Assembly: GCF_004349215.1 (NCBI RefSeq)
Contig: NZ_SMKU01000004.1
Location: forward strand, 30,426-94,425
From: Actinomadura rubrisoli
GTDB lineage: Bacteria; Actinomycetota; Actinomycetes; Streptosporangiales; Streptosporangiaceae
DNA: 64,000 nucleotides
Reading direction: 5' to 3'
Position numbers and translations under genes: made by a program. Below are positions 8,415 to 17,737 of the stretch, piece by piece (positions within the stretch are counted from its first letter, which is position 1; every line of letters starts with the position of its first letter). The notes beneath the pieces are model-generated. The model did not search any database and was not told the DNA's origin. It saw nothing but the letters and a program-made list of their open reading frames with translations.

Positions 8415-8552
8415 TTTCGCATGCGATCCCAACGGCCGCCGGCGGCACATCCGATTTGTGTCGTCCATCAACCGGGCCGTTCGGAAGCTGAGCGTTGATG
8501 CCCGCTGCGGAGTGGCGCCGATCTGCGGCCGGGATCCCGCCAGCGTGCGAGT

Positions 8553-10655
8553 TCAGCCGCGGGCCAGGATCACGTTAGCGGCCGTGTGGGCGTGGATGCT
8601 CGCGTCGCCGGCGGTATCGGAGAAGGAGGCTACGACGGCGTGGAGGGCCGTGCGAAGCCGTGGGGCCAGTGCGGCGACGTCCGCGCGGACGGCGGAGAAG
8701 TCAAAGACACGACACAGGTCGGGAGCCCCTCCGGGGATGGTGATGGGCATCCGGCGAAGGTGAGTGGTCACGTCGGTGAAGCCGGCGTCTTCGACCGTCT
8801 GGGCGACCATGTCCGGTTCCAGCGTCCACGGTTCGGCGAAACGCGCCGCGGGCTCATCCCCCAGCAGAGCAGCCACGGCCTGGTGCAGGGCTTGGAACAG
8901 GGGGTTGTCGTCCAGCCCGAGCCAGGTCATCACGCCGAGGCGCCCGCCGGGGCGCAGCGCGCGCCGGATCTCGGCGAGCGCGGCGGGCCGATCGGGAACG
9001 AATTGAAGGACGTGCTGGGCGGTGACGATGTCGAAGGCGGCGTCAGGAACGTCCAGAGGGGCCGCGCCGCTTTCGACGTACTCGATCGGCGCGCCTTGGA
9101 CCGGGGGCTGTTCCGCCGCCAGCGCCAGCATCGCCGAGTTGATGTCGGTACCCACGACCGAGCCTGAAGGACCGGCATTGGCGGCCATGATCCGTGCGAC
9201 GGTGCCGGGGCCGGTGCCGATGTCCAGACAATCGGATCCCTCGGCCGGATCGAGCATGCCGGTGAGCAGACACCCCCAGGGGTGGAACAGGGCCGGGACG
9301 AGAACGTCTTGGTACGACCTCACGTGGTCAACATCGGCGGAGGCGAACGTGGCACCCCAGTTCGAGGTGGTCGTGGACGGCATCACCGGCTCCTTTCCCG
9401 TGGTCTGGCGGACGGTCCGCGGGGTTCGCGGGGCGATGGTGCGCAGTTCGCTGCTCAGTACGTCAATGTCGGCCGGGGTGTTGTAGAGGTAGAACGAGGC
9501 CCGCACGGTGGCAGGGACGCCGAATCGCAGGCAGGCGAGTTGCGCGCAATGGTTTCCAGACCGGACGGCGACTCCGGCCTGGTCGAGCGCGGTGCGCACC
9601 CGTTCCACCGGGACGTCGTCGAGAACGAACGAGATGACAGGACCGCGATCGACGGCGCCGGAAGGGCCGACGAGGCGTGTACCGGGCACCTCGGCCAACT
9701 CTTGCAACGCGTATTCGGTGAGAGCACGAGTATGGTCGGTGATGTCGTCCAGCCCGATGTCGCGGAGGTAGCCGATGGCGGCCCCCAGGCCCACGGCCTC
9801 AGCGATGGGCGGCGTACCCGCTTCGAATTTGTAGGGCGGCGCCGCGAACACCAGATCGTCCATGCTGATCGACTCGATCGTCGAGCCGCCACTGAGGAAC
9901 GGCGGCAGCGCCTCCAGCAACTCCGTGCGCCCCCATAGCACGCCTATTCCGGTCGGCCCGCACATCTTGTGGCCTGAGAAGGCGACGAAGTCGGCACCGA
10001 GCGTCCCCACATCGATGCCCACGTGGGGCACCGACTGCGCGGCGTCCACGACCACCAGCGCGCCCACCTGGGCGGCGCGTTCGGCGATAGGGCCGATCGG
10101 GTTGATGGTGCCCAGGCTGTTGGAGGCGTGCCCTACCGCGATGACCTTGGTGCGTGGCGTGATCTGTTCGGCCAGGCGCGACAGATCGAGCCGGCCCCCA
10201 TCGGTGATACCGAGATGGCAGAGCCGGGCGCCCGTCCGTTCGGCCAGCAGCCGCCACGGTATGAGGTTGGAATGATGTTCCATCTCGGTGACCAGGATCT
10301 GGTCACCGGATTCGAGCCGGTACGGGGCGTCCGCCCAGGCCAGCGCGCCCGCCACGATGTTGAGCGCCTCCGTCGTGTTCTTGGTGAAGACGATTTCGTC
10401 GCGTGCGGGGGCCCCGATGAACGCGGCCACGGCATCACGAGAGGCCTCGTACATTTCAGTCGCCCTACGACCCAGGTCGTAGGCGGCCCGATGGACGTTG
10501 GCGTTGTTCCTGGCATAGAAATCCGACATCGCGTCCAGCACCGGCCAGGGCTTGTGGGAGGTGGCCGCGCTGTCCAAATAGACCAGATCCCGGCCATCCG
10601 ATGCTGAAGCGGCCAACAGTGGAAAGTCCTTTTTGATCAACTCTGGATCTATCAT
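8553..10655 (-). CDS. Cysteine desulfurase (SufS-like) fused to SAM methyltransferase
   Basis: One uninterrupted 700-codon frame. Residues 1-~408 are a group II cysteine desulfurase/aminotransferase class V enzyme, with His129 in EMEHHSN, D204 in DAAQ, PLP lysine K230 in SGHK, and active-site C370 in GNHCAQL. Residues 425-700 are a class I methyltransferase with motif I DIGTGPGTVARI, acidic VVGTDIN, and AEIRRALRPGGRLG. No stop separates them. However, codon 425 is an ATG at 9383 preceded by GGAAAGGAG, so free methyltransferase could also be made. ATG 10655 has GGAGG 6 bases upstream. It lacks other Suf or Isc genes nearby, so a sulfur-transfer or thio-metabolite role is more likely than general Fe-S assembly. 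Confidence 0.85.
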   Translation of the reverse strand: MIDPELIKKDFPLLAASASDGRDLVYLDSAATSHKPWPVLDAMSDFYARNNANVHRAAYDLGRRATEMYEASRDAVAAFIGAPARDEIVFTKNTTEALNIVAGALAWADAPYRLESGDQILVTEMEHHSNLIPWRLLAERTGARLCHLGITDGGRLDLSRLAEQITPRTKVIAVGHASNSLGTINPIGPIAERAAQVGALVVVDAAQSVPHVGIDVGTLGADFVAFSGHKMCGPTGIGVLWGRTELLEALPPFLSGGSTIESISMDDLVFAAPPYKFEAGTPPIAEAVGLGAAIGYLRDIGLDDITDHTRALTEYALQELAEVPGTRLVGPSGAVDRGPVISFVLDDVPVERVRTALDQAGVAVRSGNHCAQLACLRFGVPATVRASFYLYNTPADIDVLSSELRTIAPRTPRTVRQTTGKEPVMPSTTTSNWGATFASADVDHVRSYQDVLVPALFHPWGCLLTGMLDPAEGSDCLDIGTGPGTVARIMAANAGPSGSVVGTDINSAMLALAAEQPPVQGAPIEYVESGAAPLDVPDAAFDIVTAQHVLQFVPDRPAALAEIRRALRPGGRLGVMTWLGLDDNPLFQALHQAVAALLGDEPAARFAEPWTLEPDMVAQTVEDAGFTDVTTHLRRMPITIPGGAPDLCRVFDFSAVRADVAALAPRLRTALHAVVASFSDTAGDASIHAHTAANVILARG
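9381..9400 (-). promoter_or_regulatory. Internal ribosome binding site and ATG inside the fusion
   Basis: On the minus strand GGAAAGGAG stands 5 bases before the ATG at 9383, exactly at the desulfurase-methyltransferase joint. It would start a 276-residue stand-alone methyltransferase. Confidence 0.6.
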
Positions 10656-10944
10656 CCGCGTCCTCCGATCAGGCGACGGCCGGCTCGGACTTCCGGGCCA
10701 CCGCCGCCGCGCCGGCGCTGACCGCCGGTTGGTGTTGCGGTCTGGGTGCCCGAACCGGCGACGCCGGTAACGCACCGGTCCCGGGCAGGATGTCAAATAC
10801 CTAGCCGAGTTAAATGAGACCGCAATGCGGTTGACCTGGTGGTCGATGGGCACGGTCATGCGGCAGCCAGGTTCCGAGGATCTCAGGACGACCGCGACGC
10901 GGGCGCAGGAGCAGGGATCACGGCCCTCGTCGTGCCGTGCGACG
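10656..10944. other. Intergenic region upstream of desulfurase fusion
   Basis: About 290 bases between two minus-strand genes. It should carry the promoter of the desulfurase-methyltransferase gene. No convincing gene, repeat or terminator hairpin seen. Confidence 0.4.
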
Positions 10945-12297
10945 TCATGTCCCGCCATTTGGCCGATCGGTGGGTGCCGTGCGGTGGAGCAGTACTCGGG
11001 CCGGTGGGTAGCCATCATGGGATCGGAGGCTGGAGCGCATGTTCCTGAGAGCGGTGCGAACGCGTCCGCATTGAACGGTTGAGCAGTTGTCCATGAACAG
11101 GTGCCAGGTCTCGATGGCCTGGTCAAGCCGGCCGCAGGCGAGTTGCAGTTCCGCGAGGTCGGCCAGAGCGATGGTCCGAGCACGGCGCTCAACGGCGGAA
11201 CGGCGGCGGATGGAATCTTTGAGGTCGTTGATGGCGGTGGGCCGCTCGCCCAGGAGGCTGTGAGCCGTGGCCTGTTGCTGGGCGTGGTCGGCGGGGTGGT
11301 AGGTGCCCACGGCGATCCTGGGCCGAGAGTCGCATTCGAGCCGCACCTCGGCCGTTCGCAGATGGTGTTGAGCGCCGGCTCTGTCCCCTGTGGCGGCGTG
11401 TGCCACGGCGGCCTCACTGTGGAGGAGCGCCTGCGTCTGGGGTGGGGCCGGGGCCGGGGTCTGTAGCGCGGCATGCGCGAGATTCAGGGCTTCCTGGTGG
11501 TGGCCGAGTCGCCGGGCCTGCATGCTCAGGACTCGCAGGCCGATAGCGTACGTGGTGGGGTCACCGGCCTCGGCCGCCAGGGCGAGCGCCACATGGAAGT
11601 AGCGCTGGGCGGCTCCATGTAGTTCGTCATCGAAGCACAGATAACCGCACAGACAGGTCAACCGGGCGGCCGTCGAGTAGAGCGAGGGACGGATCCGGGT
11701 TCCTGCGCTGGCGTGCAGCCAGTCGACCACGGGAGTGGCCAGATAACCTGACGCCGCGGGCCGGACGGGTCCAGCGCCGGTGAGAGCGTCGGAAACGGCG
11801 AACATATCGGCCATCGCCGCCACTGCGGCCACCTCGGCCCGCCCCACGTGTTCTTTCTGCTCACCACCATGGTCGTGGACCGCGGTGACGGCGATCTCGG
11901 CCCAGGCGGGGATCCTCAGGGCGGCTTTGCTGTAGACCAGCTTTTCTAGCCCTAGATGACTTCCCGAGGCGCTCGGTGCCAGTACAGCCAATTGCTTGAG
12001 CGGGTCGTCCGTCCAGTACTGGAGTGGGCCGCCGGTCCAAATTCGACCGTTCCCGAATCCCGCCGCATCCGGGGTTATCGTGCGATCAAGGCGACGGCTC
12101 AGGACCTCGGCGATCAATTGCGGCACGGGACGGCGCGGGTGGGAACCCCTCAACCACTGCGACACGGCAGCACGTCCATATGCCAAGCTCATGCCGTTCT
12201 CGTCTGCCAGCTGGTTGACGGCCCGGGCCAGAGCGGCTCCGTTCAGCCGCGCCTCGGCCAGAAGCGCCCGTAATTGATCATTCGGGGTGGCCGGCAT
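10945..12297 (-). CDS. XRE-type regulator with TPR-like C-terminal region
   Basis: A 450-residue protein. Residues 1-70 contain a helix-turn-helix (LNGAALARAVNQLADENGMSLA.. VSQWLRGS), followed by a long helical region with TPR-like pairs (AAQRYFHVALALAAEAGD, GHHQEALNLAHAALQ, TIALADLAELQLACGRLDQA). This is the layout of the large actinomycete family of cytoplasmic HTH+TPR regulators. It reads in the same direction as the downstream desulfurase-methyltransferase gene across a 290-base gap and is the obvious candidate to control it. The ligand is unknown. Confidence 0.75.
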   Translation of the reverse strand: MPATPNDQLRALLAEARLNGAALARAVNQLADENGMSLAYGRAAVSQWLRGSHPRRPVPQLIAEVLSRRLDRTITPDAAGFGNGRIWTGGPLQYWTDDPLKQLAVLAPSASGSHLGLEKLVYSKAALRIPAWAEIAVTAVHDHGGEQKEHVGRAEVAAVAAMADMFAVSDALTGAGPVRPAASGYLATPVVDWLHASAGTRIRPSLYSTAARLTCLCGYLCFDDELHGAAQRYFHVALALAAEAGDPTTYAIGLRVLSMQARRLGHHQEALNLAHAALQTPAPAPPQTQALLHSEAAVAHAATGDRAGAQHHLRTAEVRLECDSRPRIAVGTYHPADHAQQQATAHSLLGERPTAINDLKDSIRRRSAVERRARTIALADLAELQLACGRLDQAIETWHLFMDNCSTVQCGRVRTALRNMRSSLRSHDGYPPARVLLHRTAPTDRPNGGT

Positions 12298-12682
12298 TGT
12301 TCCTGCTTTCTCCTGCGTCGAGAACTACGCCGGGCGATCCGCCGCACGCCGAATCATCTCGGCAACCGATCGACATCGATCATTTGCTACTTGGGTTCCC
12401 TCGGTTTCGCCCGCATGCGCGGGCTCGAAATAGGGATCCGTCCCCGGTCGATAATGGACGTCCGTTATTCCATGTCGACGACTTGTCGTGATGTGAGGCC
12501 GAAAGTATCGAGCGTCACAATGCTTGACCGATGCTGAATACATGGAGTCGCGCGAAGGCCAGACCGTGCATCTGCCGGAATGCCGGACCACCGACGAAAG
12601 AGGCCAGGTCGCCGGCACCGGTGCCCGTGGGAACCTTGGCGTCGGTGGGCGCGGCCAGCCGTCCACGCCCGACAATGGGGGC
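12298..12682. other. Divergent regulatory region
   Basis: Gap between the XRE-TPR gene (minus) and the MerR gene (plus). A frame open from 12524 extends the MerR protein but looks non-coding (no conservation-like pattern, SD absent). No clear operator recognised. Confidence 0.35.
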
Positions 12683-13075
12683 ATGGACGAGCTGACGCCG
12701 ATACGGAAGGTGGCCGACTGGTTCGCGCTGCCCATCTCCACGTTGCACTACTGGGAGCGGCGCGGGCTGCTGGAGCCCCACCGGCGGTCCGGGCGGCGCT
12801 ACTTCGACTCCGAGCAGGTCTACCGGGTGGCGTTGATCAAGCTGTGGCGGGAGACCGGGCTGATGTCCATCGAGGAGATCGACGCCCTGCTGCGCCGGGG
12901 CGGGCCGGACACGGCGTGGCGGGAGACCGTGCACGGCCGCATCGCGGCGCTGGAGGCGCGCATCGCCCGGCTGGACGCGGCGCGCGCCTATCTCGGCCAC
13001 CTCCTCTCCTGCCCCCACGGGGACGATCTGGAGAAGTGCCCGGAGTTCCGGGAGGCCGTCTCCGTGCCCTCCTGA
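12683..13075 (+). CDS. MerR-family transcriptional regulator
   Basis: A 130-residue MerR protein. ATG 12683 (MDELTPIRKVADWFALP) is preferred to the in-frame upstream ATG 12524, because the fold begins here and family length is ~130. The winged HTH (STLHYWERRGLLEPHRRSG, RRYFDSEQVYRVALIK) spans residues 8-70. A dimerisation helix follows. A C-terminal CPHGDDLEKC offers two Cys that might bind metal or respond to redox. It converges with the MFS exporter gene (5-base gap), which suggests but does not prove regulation of that exporter. Confidence 0.85.
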   Translation: MDELTPIRKVADWFALPISTLHYWERRGLLEPHRRSGRRYFDSEQVYRVALIKLWRETGLMSIEEIDALLRRGGPDTAWRETVHGRIAALEARIARLDAARAYLGHLLSCPHGDDLEKCPEFREAVSVPS

Positions 13076-13080
13076 GCCGG

Positions 13081-14541
13081 TCACCGGGAACGGGGCATGG
13101 CCAGGGCCGCCACGAGCGCGGCGGCGGCCACGCAGCCGGCGGAGACGAGGAAGGCGACGGTGTGGCCGTGGGCCAGCGCGGACGGGGCGTCCGCACCGCC
13201 CCGTCCCGGATGCGCGGCGGCCCAGCCCGCCGCCGCCGAGGCCGAGACCGTGCTGAGCACGGCGAGCCCGATCGCCCCGCTGGTCTGCCGGACGGTGTTC
13301 AGCACGCCCGCGGCCAGCCCGTTCCTCGACGGGGGGACGCCGCTGGTGGCCGCGACCGTGATCGGGGTGAACGCGGCGGCGGTCCCGAAGCCGAAGACAC
13401 CGCCGGACACCACCACCGTCATCACGTAGGAGCCGTCCACGCCGAGGAACGCCGCCACCCCGGCGAACCCGGCCGCGCCGAGCAGGCAGCACGACACGGC
13501 CGCGCGGCGCGGGCCGAGGCGGACCGTCAGCGGGCCCGCCGCCTGGGCGCCCGCGAACATCGCGACGCCGACCGGCAGGTAGCCGAGCCCAGCCCGCAGC
13601 GGCGACCAGCCGTGCACGTCCTGGAGGTACAGCGACAGCAGGATCGGGCTGGCGAAGAAGCCCAGGCCGAGCAGGAACATCACCACGTTGCCGCTGCTGA
13701 CCGCGCGCGACCGGAAGACGTCCAGCGCCACCAGCGGCTCCCGGGCCCACCGCGCCTGGTGCAGCAGGAAGATCCCCAGCAGCGCGAACCCGCCGGCCAA
13801 CGCGCCCATGACCTCAAGGCTCGTCCAGCCCGCGACGGCGGCGCGCATCAGCGCGTACACCACGCCGGTCAGCCCGGCGGTGACCAGCGCGGCGCCCACC
13901 ACGTCCAGCCGGGGACGGCGGCCGGGCACGTCGTGCCGCGGCAGGCCGCGCGCGGCGCCCGCGAGGGTGAGCGCCCCGACCGGGACGGTCACGAAGAACA
14001 CCCATCGCCAGCCCGCCCACTGGGTGAGGACCCCGCCGATCACGGGACCGGACGCGGCGCCGATCGCGCCGACCGCGCTCCACGTGCCCAGCGCCCGCGC
14101 GCGCCTGGCCGGGTCGGTGAACGTCGTGGTCAGCAGCGACAGCGTCACCGGCATCAGCAGTGCCCCGCCGAGGCCCTGCACCGCCCTCGCGGCCAGCAGC
14201 ATCTCCGGCGTGACGGCGAGGCCGCCGAGGACCCGCGCGGCGGTGAAGACCGCCATCCCGGTGAGCAGCATCGCGCGGCGGCCGAACACGTCCGCGCACC
14301 GGCCGCCGAGCAGCAGGAAGCCCGCGAAGGCGAGGGTGTAGGCGTTGACCACCCAGGGCAGGGTGGCCGGTGAGAACCCGAGCGAGGCACGGATGTCGGG
14401 CAGCGCCACCGACACGATGGTGGCGTCCAAGATGACGACGAACGACCCCGCGCAGGCCAGCGCCATCACCAGCCGCTCGTGCCGCCGGGCGCCCTCCTGC
14501 GGCGATGCCGGAGCCCGTTCCGCGTGAGCCTGCGGCCTCAT
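13081..14541 (-). CDS. DHA2-type MFS drug/H+ antiporter
   Basis: A 486-residue membrane protein with the features of the EmrB/QacA (14-TMS) group: FVVILDATIVSVALPDI in TM1, WVVNAYTLAFAGFLL in TM2, GRRAMLL motif A, and GPVIGGVL motif C followed by WRWVFFVTVP. It would export small molecules using the proton gradient. Its ATG overlaps the stop of the AtzG-like gene (ATGA at 14538-14541), so it is the third gene of an amidase operon. The exporter may therefore handle the amidase's substrate or product. Confidence 0.88.
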   Translation of the reverse strand: MRPQAHAERAPASPQEGARRHERLVMALACAGSFVVILDATIVSVALPDIRASLGFSPATLPWVVNAYTLAFAGFLLLGGRCADVFGRRAMLLTGMAVFTAARVLGGLAVTPEMLLAARAVQGLGGALLMPVTLSLLTTTFTDPARRARALGTWSAVGAIGAASGPVIGGVLTQWAGWRWVFFVTVPVGALTLAGAARGLPRHDVPGRRPRLDVVGAALVTAGLTGVVYALMRAAVAGWTSLEVMGALAGGFALLGIFLLHQARWAREPLVALDVFRSRAVSSGNVVMFLLGLGFFASPILLSLYLQDVHGWSPLRAGLGYLPVGVAMFAGAQAAGPLTVRLGPRRAAVSCCLLGAAGFAGVAAFLGVDGSYVMTVVVSGGVFGFGTAAAFTPITVAATSGVPPSRNGLAAGVLNTVRQTSGAIGLAVLSTVSASAAAGWAAAHPGRGGADAPSALAHGHTVAFLVSAGCVAAAALVAALAMPRSR

Positions 14542-14798
14542 GCCGGGTCCTCGTCCTCGTCCGGACGGACGGAGACGCGGCGGTCCAGTACGGGCCGGGC
14601 GTAGCGCGCCGCGGGCACATCGAACAGGCCGTCGATGGCCGGACGCAGCGTGACGTAGGACGCGACGAGCCCGGCGATCTCCCGCTCGTCCGCGGGGAGC
14701 CCGGCGGCGGCCAGCAGGCTGCGCACCCTGACGGCCGCGTCGCGGTGCGCGGCGGTCGCTTCGTGCGGTGCGGCGGTCTCTTCGTGCGGCGTGGTCAC
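14538..14798 (-). CDS. AtzG/DUF4089-like small amidase subunit
   Basis: An 86-residue protein, mostly helical, with the pattern of the small subunit that stabilises AtzE-type amidases (1-carboxybiuret hydrolase AtzEG): VRSLLAAAGLPADEREIAGL, then YVTLRPAIDGLFDVP. It overlaps both neighbours by four bases (ATGA), directly following the amidase and preceding the MFS gene. The N-terminus is low-complexity (EETAAPHEATAAH). Family assignment rests on size, helix pattern and position next to an amidase. Confidence 0.6.
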   Translation of the reverse strand: MTTPHEETAAPHEATAAHRDAAVRVRSLLAAAGLPADEREIAGLVASYVTLRPAIDGLFDVPAARYARPVLDRRVSVRPDEDEDPA

Positions 14799-16195
14799 GC
14801 GCTCATCTCCTCAGCCGTGTCCAGGACGGGGATGCGGCGGTGCCAGCCGGTGTGCCGCTGGAACGCGTCCCCGACCCGCAGGATCGCGGCCTCGCCCGCC
14901 ACCGGGCCCGCGATCTGCATCGACAGCGGCAGCCCGGACGCGGTGCGGCCCATCGGCACCGCGAGCACGGGGTTGGCCAGCGGATTCCAGTACGGGGTGT
15001 GGATCTTCCCGAACACGCCCGCGTCGTCCTGGTGGCCCGCCTCGTCGGCCAGCGCGTCGAACGGCGGCGCGCCGATCGACGCGGTCGGGCACACGATCAC
15101 GTCGACCTCCGCGAACAACGCGTCCACGGCGCGCTGCGCCACCCGCCGGACCCGCTGCGCCTGGACGTACTCCGCGCCCGAGACCAGCGCGCCCTTCGCC
15201 AGCAGGCCCCGCGAGGCCGTGAAGTAGTCGTCCCAGCGGCGGGACAGGTCGGCGCGGTGGTAGGCCAGGCCCTCACTGGCGGCGGTCACGAAGAGCGCGG
15301 TGATCAGCTCCCGCCAGTACGGCAGCCTGGTCTCCGCCGGGACGGCCCCCAGCCCGGCCAGCACCGCCACGGCCTCGTCGAACGCCGCGGGCACCGCCGG
15401 GTCGCCGTCCGGGGGGAAGTGGTGCTCCCGCACGACGCCGACCCGCAGCCCGGTCAGGTCCCCGTCGAACGGGGGCTCGGCGAACGGGACGTCCGTCCGG
15501 TCGGCGATCACGTTCAGCACCGCGGAGCAATCGCGGGCGCTGCGGGCCATCGGGCCGACGCGGTCCAGGCTGTACGCGAGCGGCACGCATCCGGCGCCGG
15601 GGACCCGCCCGAACGTCGGCATCAGCCCGCTGACCCCGCAGAACGCGGCGGGCATGCGGATGCTCCCGCCAGTGTCGCCGCCGAGCCCGGCGAGGAACAT
15701 CCCCGTCGCGATGCCGCTGCCCGTTCCCGAGCTGGAACCCCCGGCCCAGGACTCGGTCCGCCAGGGGTTGCGCGGGAACGGGAACGGCTTGCCCGCCTCC
15801 GGAAGCCCGCAGCCGAACTCCATCGCGGTCGTCTTCCCGGTGAAGACCGCACCGGCCGCGCGGAGCCGGGCCACCGCGAGGGCGTCCCGTCCCGCTCCCC
15901 AGGCGGGGTCGAGGACGAGGCTCTGCGCGGTGGTCGGCCCGTCCGCCACGGCGATGGTGTCCTTGACGCCGAACGGGATGCCGTGCAGCGGCCCCCGGTC
16001 GAGCCCGCCCGCCAGTTCCTCGTCGGCGCGCCGGGCCGCCGCGAGCGCCCGCTCGTCGAACCGCGCGAGGTACACCCCGAGCGACGCGTCGGACCGTTCG
16101 GCCGCGGCGATCGCCGCCTCGGTCAGCCCGACGCTGGTCACCGTCCCGTCGCGCAGCGCCTGCGCGGCCTCGGTCAGGGTCGACGCTTCGATCAC
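14795..16195 (-). CDS. Amidase-signature hydrolase (AtzE-like)
   Basis: A 466-residue amidase-signature enzyme. The Ser-cisSer-Lys triad is present: K78 in GIPFGVKDT, the cis-Ser in GGSSSGTGSG (152-160), and nucleophile S178 in GGDTGGSIRMP. It hydrolyses an amide or carboxy-urea bond. Pairing with an AtzG-like small subunit suggests a biuret- or carboxybiuret-type or similar substrate, but this is inference. First gene of a three-gene operon (amidase, AtzG-like, MFS) with ATGA overlaps throughout; the start follows a region containing a strong palindrome. Confidence 0.85.
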   Translation of the reverse strand: MIEASTLTEAAQALRDGTVTSVGLTEAAIAAAERSDASLGVYLARFDERALAAARRADEELAGGLDRGPLHGIPFGVKDTIAVADGPTTAQSLVLDPAWGAGRDALAVARLRAAGAVFTGKTTAMEFGCGLPEAGKPFPFPRNPWRTESWAGGSSSGTGSGIATGMFLAGLGGDTGGSIRMPAAFCGVSGLMPTFGRVPGAGCVPLAYSLDRVGPMARSARDCSAVLNVIADRTDVPFAEPPFDGDLTGLRVGVVREHHFPPDGDPAVPAAFDEAVAVLAGLGAVPAETRLPYWRELITALFVTAASEGLAYHRADLSRRWDDYFTASRGLLAKGALVSGAEYVQAQRVRRVAQRAVDALFAEVDVIVCPTASIGAPPFDALADEAGHQDDAGVFGKIHTPYWNPLANPVLAVPMGRTASGLPLSMQIAGPVAGEAAILRVGDAFQRHTGWHRRIPVLDTAEEMSA

Positions 16196-16247
16196 GTTCC
16201 ACCTCCGTAACGCCGCCCTGGCGGCCGGCAGAACGCAACCCTCCTAA

Positions 16248-16263
16248 CTCAACCCGGGTTGAG
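16248..16263. promoter_or_regulatory. Perfect 16-bp palindrome, probable operator of amidase operon
   Basis: CTCAACCCGGGTTGAG is a perfect palindrome 53 bases before the amidase start. Such dyads are typical TetR/MarR-type operators. No TetR gene is adjacent; the MerR gene at the other end of the operon would normally use a different spacing. Confidence 0.6.
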
Positions 16264-16345
16264 CGCAACCGCGTGTGATCAACGTCTCCCGGCGCGGACG
16301 CCCCCGCCCGGCCGGCGATGCCGACAGGGTGGACGACGCGATCTC

Positions 16346-17737
16346 TTACGAGAGGATCTGACGAGCCTTGGCGATGCCCGAGTCGCGGTTGCGGTCCAGC
16401 TCGTCATCGGTGAAGACGGGCGTGCGGATGTCGGGCGCGATGCCGGGGCCCTCGAAACTGTGGCCAGTGCCGTCGGTGTAGCGCTCGTTGCCCAGGCCGA
16501 ACGCCCAGCCGTTGGGCAGCAGGCCGGTCAGGACGTCGGAGAACACGCCCTGGGTGCTGCGGCCGATCCGGGTCGGCTTGGGCGTGCGGCCCATCATCGC
16601 CTGGGTGAAGGTCTCGGCGGCGCTGACCGACAGGTCGCTGGTCAGCATCGCCACCGGCCCGCGATAGGCCGGTGCGTGCGCGGGCCGGACGGTGACCCGC
16701 TGCGGCTTGGTGAAGCGCGTGGGGTTCTTCGGGTCGTTGCGGGCCGCCTTGACGTAGCCGAGGTAGGGCTTGTCGGTCAGGCGGGCGGCGACTTGCAGGC
16801 CCAGCGCGTCGAAGCCTCCGCCGTTGTTGCGCACGTCGATGATGAGCCCCTTCATCGTGCGCACGCGCGACTTGGTGAACACCGCGTTGAGCGCCCGGTC
16901 GAGCTCGGCGCGGTCGTCGACGTAGAAGATGTCGTCCTCGCTGCGGCCCTTGTAGGCGACGAACCGGTTCAGCCTGAGGTACCCGATCCGGCCCGGCAGG
17001 TCGGCGTAGGAGATCTGGTCGTTGCCCCAGGACTTCAGCGGCACTCCGAGGTAGGTGCCGATCGCCTTGTTGGTCCTGGCGGTGAACTCGTTGGATCCCG
17101 TCCTGGTGCCGGGGCGCAGGCCCTCGAATTCGCCGATGTCCTCGGCCTCCAGGGACGTGTGCGCGTCTCCGAGCGGCGTCGTCATCTCGACGAGGATCTT
17201 GTACAGCTCTTCGCCGCTGGTGTCGGGGCGCACCTGGGGCCGGTACTTCGCGCGGGCCGCCTGCCAGTCCACCTTCCTGGACGCGAAGAACGGGTAGTTC
17301 TCCGCGTAGGTCGTCCAGTAGATGTCGAAGACCGTCAACGGGTCCTTGGGCGCCGGCTTGCCGCAGCGGGCGGGCAGTGCGGAGATCTTGTCGAGGACGA
17401 TCGGTCCCGCCGAGCCGAGCGCCAGGAGGCGGGCGCGGTCCCGGCCGGTCGGGGTGAAGACCAGCTCCGGCCGTCCCTTCCGGCCGAACTGCACCCCCTT
17501 CGAGACGGGCGCCCCGGGGAGCCGGGCGGAGTTGATGTCGCCGGGCAGGCAGCTGATCGAGGTGGTCTGGTAGGACGTCAGCTTTCCTTTCTTGACGACG
17601 AAGATGTAGTTGTAGCCCTCGCTGCGCCACACCCCGTCGATTCCCTTGGCCGCCGCCTCGGCAGGGGCGACGGCCGCCGTCAGGGCGAGCGCCGCCACGG
17701 CGGCCGCGCTCATGCTGATGATTCCCGTGATCTTCAT
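16346..17737 (-). CDS. Secreted S41-family peptidase
   Basis: A 463-residue protein. ATG 17737 opens a signal peptide (MKITGIISMSAAAVAALALT, cleavage near AEAAA), so the upstream in-frame extension is rejected. The mature part has a GVWRSEGYNY strand domain, a helical segment (FDIYWTTYAENYPFF), and a C-terminal S41/tricorn core: GRIGYLRLNRF, IIDVRNNGGG, TSDLSVSAAETF with the probable catalytic Ser, and FEGPGIAPDI. It acts outside the cell on peptides. Monocistronic as far as visible. The annotated type of S41 (CtpA- versus tricorn-like) is uncertain because no clear PDZ is seen. Confidence 0.85.
   Translation of the reverse strand: MKITGIISMSAAAVAALALTAAVAPAEAAAKGIDGVWRSEGYNYIFVVKKGKLTSYQTTSISCLPGDINSARLPGAPVSKGVQFGRKGRPELVFTPTGRDRARLLALGSAGPIVLDKISALPARCGKPAPKDPLTVFDIYWTTYAENYPFFASRKVDWQAARAKYRPQVRPDTSGEELYKILVEMTTPLGDAHTSLEAEDIGEFEGLRPGTRTGSNEFTARTNKAIGTYLGVPLKSWGNDQISYADLPGRIGYLRLNRFVAYKGRSEDDIFYVDDRAELDRALNAVFTKSRVRTMKGLIIDVRNNGGGFDALGLQVAARLTDKPYLGYVKAARNDPKNPTRFTKPQRVTVRPAHAPAYRGPVAMLTSDLSVSAAETFTQAMMGRTPKPTRIGRSTQGVFSDVLTGLLPNGWAFGLGNERYTDGTGHSFEGPGIAPDIRTPVFTDDELDRNRDSGIAKARQILS

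Noticed and set aside
8553..9383. Independent methyltransferase gene only
   Set aside because: There is no stop codon between it and the desulfurase, so it is annotated as a fusion with a possible internal start.
10656..11474. N-terminal extension of the desulfurase fusion to 973 residues
   Set aside because: Extension is low-complexity and overlaps the end of the XRE-TPR gene. The ATG at 10655 has a good ribosome site and matches the family start.
12524..12682. Upstream start for the MerR protein
   Set aside because: Adds 53 residues of no MerR similarity and lacks a ribosome site.
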